In this document: one piece after another, positions 5,211-8,516 of the stretch | How positions within the stretch are numbered: the stretch's first letter is position 1 | Layout: every line of letters begins with the position of its first letter | Source of the DNA: an uncultured Eubacteriales bacterium | GTDB taxonomy: Bacteria; Bacillota; Clostridia; Oscillospirales; Acutalibacteraceae | Reading direction: 5' to 3' | Assembly (NCBI GenBank): GCA_902462035.1 | Contig: CABQAC010000080.1 | Span: 1-8,516, forward strand | DNA: 8,516 nt | The notes under the pieces: generated by a model | The model's database searches: none | The model's input: only the letters and a program-made list of their open reading frames with translations | Told to the model about the DNA's origin: nothing | Program-made: the position numbers and the translations under genes

Positions 5211-8200
5211 TCAGCGCCCCTTCGGGAAGGATTGCTCACGAGGGATTTTTTCAGTCTTTCTGCGCCCTTTGGCCAGCAGCACAAACGATACTGCCGACGC
5301 GCACATGGCCGCGAACGCCGCTATTATCCAGCCGCCGGCACGGCCGCCGGTTTTTGGGGTTTCCTGGTCTAAAATGTCCTCCTCAGGGCCAGAGACCGGA
5401 TCCGGGTTTTGCCCCGGGTCCTGGGTAGGTTGGGTCACCTGCGTATCCCAGCCGCTGATCTTTTGACCAAGGGGCATGGGATTGACGTTAAGGGTCATTT
5501 CTGTGGAAATGGGCTGCGGGTGGCCGGTGCCGTTTCCAACGACAACCCCGTCGGCCCCCACCGTGTACGGCTCCACAAAAACAAACCGTCCGCTCTGGGT
5601 ATTGGTCCCGGTGTACGCGTGGTAGCAAATCCAAAGCGACTGGCCGTCAGGCGAGACGGTGTAGGAGGCATGGCCGCAGCCGTTGATCTCGTCGGATTTC
5701 GAGAAGATCGGTTCCGGGCTTTTTTCCCAGCTGTCGTAGTCGAGCGGATCATCTCCCACCAACTTCAGCTGGCCGAGCGCATAGAAGGTGGTCCAATAGC
5801 CGCTTCCGGAATAGATGATATAAACCTCGCCGTTCGGCCCGTAAACGGCCGTGCCGCCCTCCACAACCTCCGGGTAAATTTTAGTGCCGCTGGTTGTGGC
5901 GCCGTTTTTCTCCCAATCCTGCGTCGGCTGGCAAATCAAGGCCTTTTGTCCCTTTAAAATCCACGGCGTGGTCATTTCGCAAAGGTATTCCACCTGGTAG
6001 CGCCGCTGCTGGCCGTCCACTGGTTCTTCCCAAATTTCATCCACCCACATGGCGTAATTTTTGCCGTTGCAGCGAAGAACGGTCTGTCCCGCGCACCAGC
6101 CGGTGTTAATACTGGGATCATCCGGGTTTGTGATCTTAATGGGCACGTTTTCCTCCCCGGTTTCCGGGTTTCCGTAAGGCCCTTCCGGAGATCCGCTTAA
6201 CGATTTCAGCGCGTACATCCGATGGTTGTTGTTGTCGCCGTCGTCGCAGGCAATGTACATATACCATCCGGCGTTCGCCGCGCCCACGTCATCTTCCGAA
6301 AAGTAATGGATCTCTGGCGACCAAAGGTTTTTGGAATACATTTGGCCGGTTTGGGGCTTGAACGCCACAATAGGGGGCGCAGTGGCCAAATCCTCAAAGT
6401 TCATGGCCTTGAACACGCTGACTTGGGTGCTCCCAGTAACGGTCAGGTAATAATAGCCGTCATGGAAGAACAGCCAGGGGTCCGCGCCGGAACGCAGATA
6501 GTTCTGGAAGGTCGTCGTACCGGTTTCCTGGGCGGTCAGGTCAATGCCCGAGCTGACACGCAGCGTCGAAACCATATCCCCTAAATAGTCCGCCGTTCCC
6601 TTGACGTCGGTAACGCGCTGGTAGCTGCCGCCGCCCAGCGTAACGTCCCACGTTCCGCTCAGCTGTACCGTTTTTGTGGCGGCCGGCGCGATGGCGGCGC
6701 GAAATGTTCCGTTGTTCAGCACAACGGAAACCGCCCCGGCCAATGAGCTGCAGTTGTTGCCCGCACCGTAAATACCGGCGCGGAAGTCGCCGCCGTTGAC
6801 AGTCAGCCGGTAATCGCCGCTGGCTTGGCCGTCCCCCGCCGCGCAGAAATAACCGAAGAACTCGCCGCCATTGACTTCAATGTTCACATCCGCGTTGGTC
6901 TGCGACGCGCGGTAAGCTCCGTTGGTAGCCCACAGCGGATCCGCCTGGCCGCCGCGCACAATGTAATAGCGGCCGCTGTTGATAACCAGCGTATACGCGT
7001 CGTTCTCCGATACCTTTTCAAAACCGCCGCCGTTGATGGAAAGATAATTGGAAACCCCGGCTGCCTTTTCCACCGCGATGCCGGTGTCAAAGGTGGTATC
7101 GTATCCGTTGCAGTACACGCTGCGGGATGAAACGCGCATTTCCAGGGTGACGTCGGCAAAGCGGCTCGGCCCGCCGAGCGTCAGGTCCGCGCTAAAACAA
7201 ATTTTTGCCGCGTCCGTTTGGCGGTAATCCATGCCGGCAAAAACGCTGGTAAATAAAATCTTGCCGGTGTACGAAGGCAGCGCCGTATCGGCGGAAATCG
7301 TGACCGGGCCGCAAACCACCAGTACGCCGTCTTCGCCATTGAGCGCTTGAACCGCGCCCGGCAAATTGTCGATGGCATGGGCCGGCGAGGAGCCGTCCCC
7401 CGTGCCGCTGTCCGCCACAAAAACGGCGCGGCTGCCAGCCACCGTATCAAAGAAAGGACGGTAACTGTTCATCATATCCTCCGTATAATTTAAAGCGTTG
7501 TAATACAGGGTCCGGGTGCCGGTCCAGCCGCCTGTTTCGCTGTTGGCGTAAGCCCCCACGCTTCCGCCTATCATCCGCACCGTCTGGTTGCCGGCGGCGG
7601 GCAGGCTGATGCTGTCCGCCATCCCGCCCAGCAGCGTCAGCGTACTGTCCCCCGCCATGGCGATTTGCCCGACCGTTCCGCCGGTAACCGTGGCGTTTGA
7701 CTGGCACAAGACCGTACCAATCGAGCCGCTGCTGATCAAAAGATCGCTGCCTTGGAGCGCAACACCCGAAGGATTGCTCGCTTGAAATCCGCTCCCCGCT
7801 GTAAACGGGAAATCCCCGGTTTGGATGGCCAGCGCGCCCGCATTCTGGATCTGAATGTTCTCGAATGCCAGGGGGCCTCCCGTCTGGTAGGCGGCGCCAG
7901 CCGCAAAAACGAGTTTGCCGTCCTCTGCGCCGGAGAGGACGATCTTATGGGGATGGGCAGGCTCCGTAAAATTGCTCGGGACTTGGTATTCCCCCATAAT
8001 CAGCACACTGCCGCCGCCCTGCGCAAGAACGGCAATCGCATCCGACAGGGACCCCGTGGGCGACGCGGCGGAAAAGCCGTCCCCTGTTCCGCCCGCCTTG
8101 ACGTAAACGCGGCCGAAAGGAATAATCTCGTCAAAATCCGCTCCCCATTCCGCCGCCTGCTCCGCCGTATAACGGACGGAATTATACCTGAGCGTCAGTA

Positions 8201-8516
8201 CGGAATCGGCGCAAAGGCTTTCGATGCTGGCACTGCCGTAAGACCGGCAAGCCGACTGGAGCGTTCCGCCGTCCAGCGAAAGCGTAGCATGCCCCACCAC
8301 ATTGTTGATATTAACCAGGTTGACGCTGCCGCCATTGAGCGTGATGTTCGCGTCGTTGTTGATGCGCCGGGTCGCGTCGCCGGCGGCATAAACCGTACCG
8401 ACGGTACCGCCGTTTACCACAATTTCCGTATTCGCGGAATAATGGTTTTCCAGCGCGGCGCCGTATACGGCACGCACATCCCCGCCATCGATCCGGATAT
8501 GCGAGGTTCCGGTGTA
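5211..8516 (-). CDS. Large sortase-anchored surface protein with beta-helix repeats and GH43 domain (partial, 5' end outside window)
   Basis: 1101 C-terminal residues are visible; the frame is open to the window edge, so the true start and any signal peptide lie outside. Numbering here counts from the edge codon. Residues 1-665 are Gly-rich, strand-forming repeats with a recurring xNGG motif, as in right-handed beta-helix surface proteins. Residues 670-1020 are a GH43-type five-bladed propeller: ADPW (catalytic base D679), WSPEIHYF (732-739), VVEGGTAV (general acid E886), and GCGHASY (H949). In this family such domains release arabinose or xylose from plant polysaccharides; I lean to a GH43_26-like arabinofuranosidase type. 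The pKa-modulator Asp seems to be Gly810. A Pro/Asp linker, TPKTG (1053-1057), a hydrophobic stretch and a basic tail follow. It is convergent with serA and shares its terminator. Identity as surface glycan protein is firm; substrate and activity are not. Confidence 0.88.
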   Translation of the reverse strand, partial: YTGTSHIRIDGGDVRAVYGAALENHYSANTEIVVNGGTVGTVYAAGDATRRINNDANITLNGGSVNLVNINNVVGHATLSLDGGTLQSACRSYGSASIESLCADSVLTLRYNSVRYTAEQAAEWGADFDEIIPFGRVYVKAGGTGDGFSAASPTGSLSDAIAVLAQGGGSVLIMGEYQVPSNFTEPAHPHKIVLSGAEDGKLVFAAGAAYQTGGPLAFENIQIQNAGALAIQTGDFPFTAGSGFQASNPSGVALQGSDLLISSGSIGTVLCQSNATVTGGTVGQIAMAGDSTLTLLGGMADSISLPAAGNQTVRMIGGSVGAYANSETGGWTGTRTLYYNALNYTEDMMNSYRPFFDTVAGSRAVFVADSGTGDGSSPAHAIDNLPGAVQALNGEDGVLVVCGPVTISADTALPSYTGKILFTSVFAGMDYRQTDAAKICFSADLTLGGPSRFADVTLEMRVSSRSVYCNGYDTTFDTGIAVEKAAGVSNYLSINGGGFEKVSENDAYTLVINSGRYYIVRGGQADPLWATNGAYRASQTNADVNIEVNGGEFFGYFCAAGDGQASGDYRLTVNGGDFRAGIYGAGNNCSSLAGAVSVVLNNGTFRAAIAPAATKTVQLSGTWDVTLGGGSYQRVTDVKGTADYLGDMVSTLRVSSGIDLTAQETGTTTFQNYLRSGADPWLFFHDGYYYLTVTGSTQVSVFKAMNFEDLATAPPIVAFKPQTGQMYSKNLWSPEIHYFSEDDVGAANAGWYMYIACDDGDNNNHRMYALKSLSGSPEGPYGNPETGEENVPIKITNPDDPSINTGWCAGQTVLRCNGKNYAMWVDEIWEEPVDGQQRRYQVEYLCEMTTPWILKGQKALICQPTQDWEKNGATTSGTKIYPEVVEGGTAVYGPNGEVYIIYSGSGYWTTFYALGQLKLVGDDPLDYDSWEKSPEPIFSKSDEINGCGHASYTVSPDGQSLWICYHAYTGTNTQSGRFVFVEPYTVGADGVVVGNGTGHPQPISTEMTLNVNPMPLGQKISGWDTQVTQPTQDPGQNPDPVSGPEEDILDQETPKTGGRAGGWIIAAFAAMCASAVSFVLLAKGRRKTEKIPREQSFPKGR
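5214..5360 (-). other. Sortase-like cell-wall anchoring signal of the surface protein
   Basis: The C-terminus has the three parts of a sortase signal: TPKTGG (5343-5360), then a hydrophobic stretch GWIIAAFAAMCASAVSFVLL, then AKGRRKTEK and a further polar tail. The first residue is Thr rather than the Leu of LPXTG; xPKTG/xPQTG variants are common in Clostridia. The tail after the basic block is longer than average (about 20 residues). No sortase gene is in the window. Confidence 0.75.
5463..6509 (-). other. GH43-type catalytic-fold domain inside the surface protein
   Basis: This covers residues 670-1018 of the visible protein, about 350 residues, the normal length for one GH43 propeller. The base D679 (codon at 6480-6482), the WSPE motif, the acid E886 and the GxGH histidine are present. 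The strand that normally reads AIDGTVLEHNGKxY reads CAGQTVLRCNGKNY here, with Gly810 (codon 6087-6089) at the Asp position. The comparison motif is from my memory of the family, not from a computed alignment. Confidence 0.8.
7251..7511 (-). repeat. Second copy of a diverged intragenic module in the surface protein
   Basis: The module opens with TLYYNALNYTEDM, passes FDTV, then VFVADSGTGDGSSPAHAI, and continues to GVLVVCGPVTIS and KILF. The same order of elements occurs in the copy at 7905-8195. The similarity is visible in protein only, so the duplication is old. Confidence 0.5.
7905..8195 (-). repeat. First copy of the diverged intragenic module in the surface protein
   Basis: The module opens with TLRYNSVRYTAEQ, passes FDEI, then VYVKAGGTGDGFSAASPTG, and continues to SVLIMGEYQVPS and KLVF. 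Each element has a counterpart at the same relative place in 7251-7511. Between the two copies lie Gly-rich beta-helix-like turns. More copies may lie upstream of the window. Confidence 0.5.

Noticed and set aside
8475..8477. GTG at 8477 as the start of the surface protein
   Set aside because: The frame continues upstream to the window edge with the same beta-helix-like composition (HIRIDGGDV), so this is an internal Val codon.

Overview
The window looks like chromosome of an anaerobic, GC-rich Clostridia member, probably a gut or fermenter Oscillospirales/Ruminococcaceae-type bacterium. The evidence is a [FeFe]-hydrogenase-family sensor-like protein with its DRTGG and RsbW-like partners, a short ACT-only SerA, and a sortase-type surface glycosidase with a non-canonical xPKTG anchor. 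This placement is inferred from gene families, not from any marker gene.

Layout. (1) Positions 1-2528, minus strand: a tight operon read right to left. It encodes a DRTGG-domain protein (2181-2528), an RsbW-like ATP-binding protein (1753-2184), a ferredoxin/[FeFe]-hydrogenase-like protein (278-1630), and a second DRTGG-like protein cut off by the window edge (1-281). Genes 1/2 and 3/4 overlap by ATGA; a 113-124 bp gap separates genes 2 and 3. (2) Positions 2529-2812: a divergent regulatory region. It holds an extended -10 promoter for the hydrogenase-type operon, a minus-strand terminator-like hairpin, and a consensus sigma-A promoter for serC. (3) Positions 2813-5141, plus strand: serC and serA, the first two enzymes of serine synthesis from 3-phosphoglycerate, with a 12-bp hairpin between them. 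(4) Positions 5158-5203: a strong bidirectional terminator between convergent transcription units. (5) Positions 5211-8516, minus strand: the C-terminal 1101 residues of a very large surface protein with beta-helix-like repeats, a GH43-type five-bladed propeller, a Pro-rich linker, a TPKTG sortase-like signal, a membrane segment and a basic tail. Its N-terminus lies beyond the window.

How the genes relate. The minus-strand operon looks like a redox- or H2-responsive regulatory module of the kind often found beside electron-bifurcating hydrogenase genes in Clostridia. Its hydrogenase domain keeps the four H-cluster cysteines but has lost residues needed for fast proton transfer, which points to sensing rather than bulk H2 turnover. 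serC-serA is ordinary metabolism. The surface protein probably binds or trims arabinan- or xylan-like glycans, but its GH43 domain appears to lack one of the three catalytic carboxylates. No RNA genes, mobile elements, CRISPR arrays or origins were seen.
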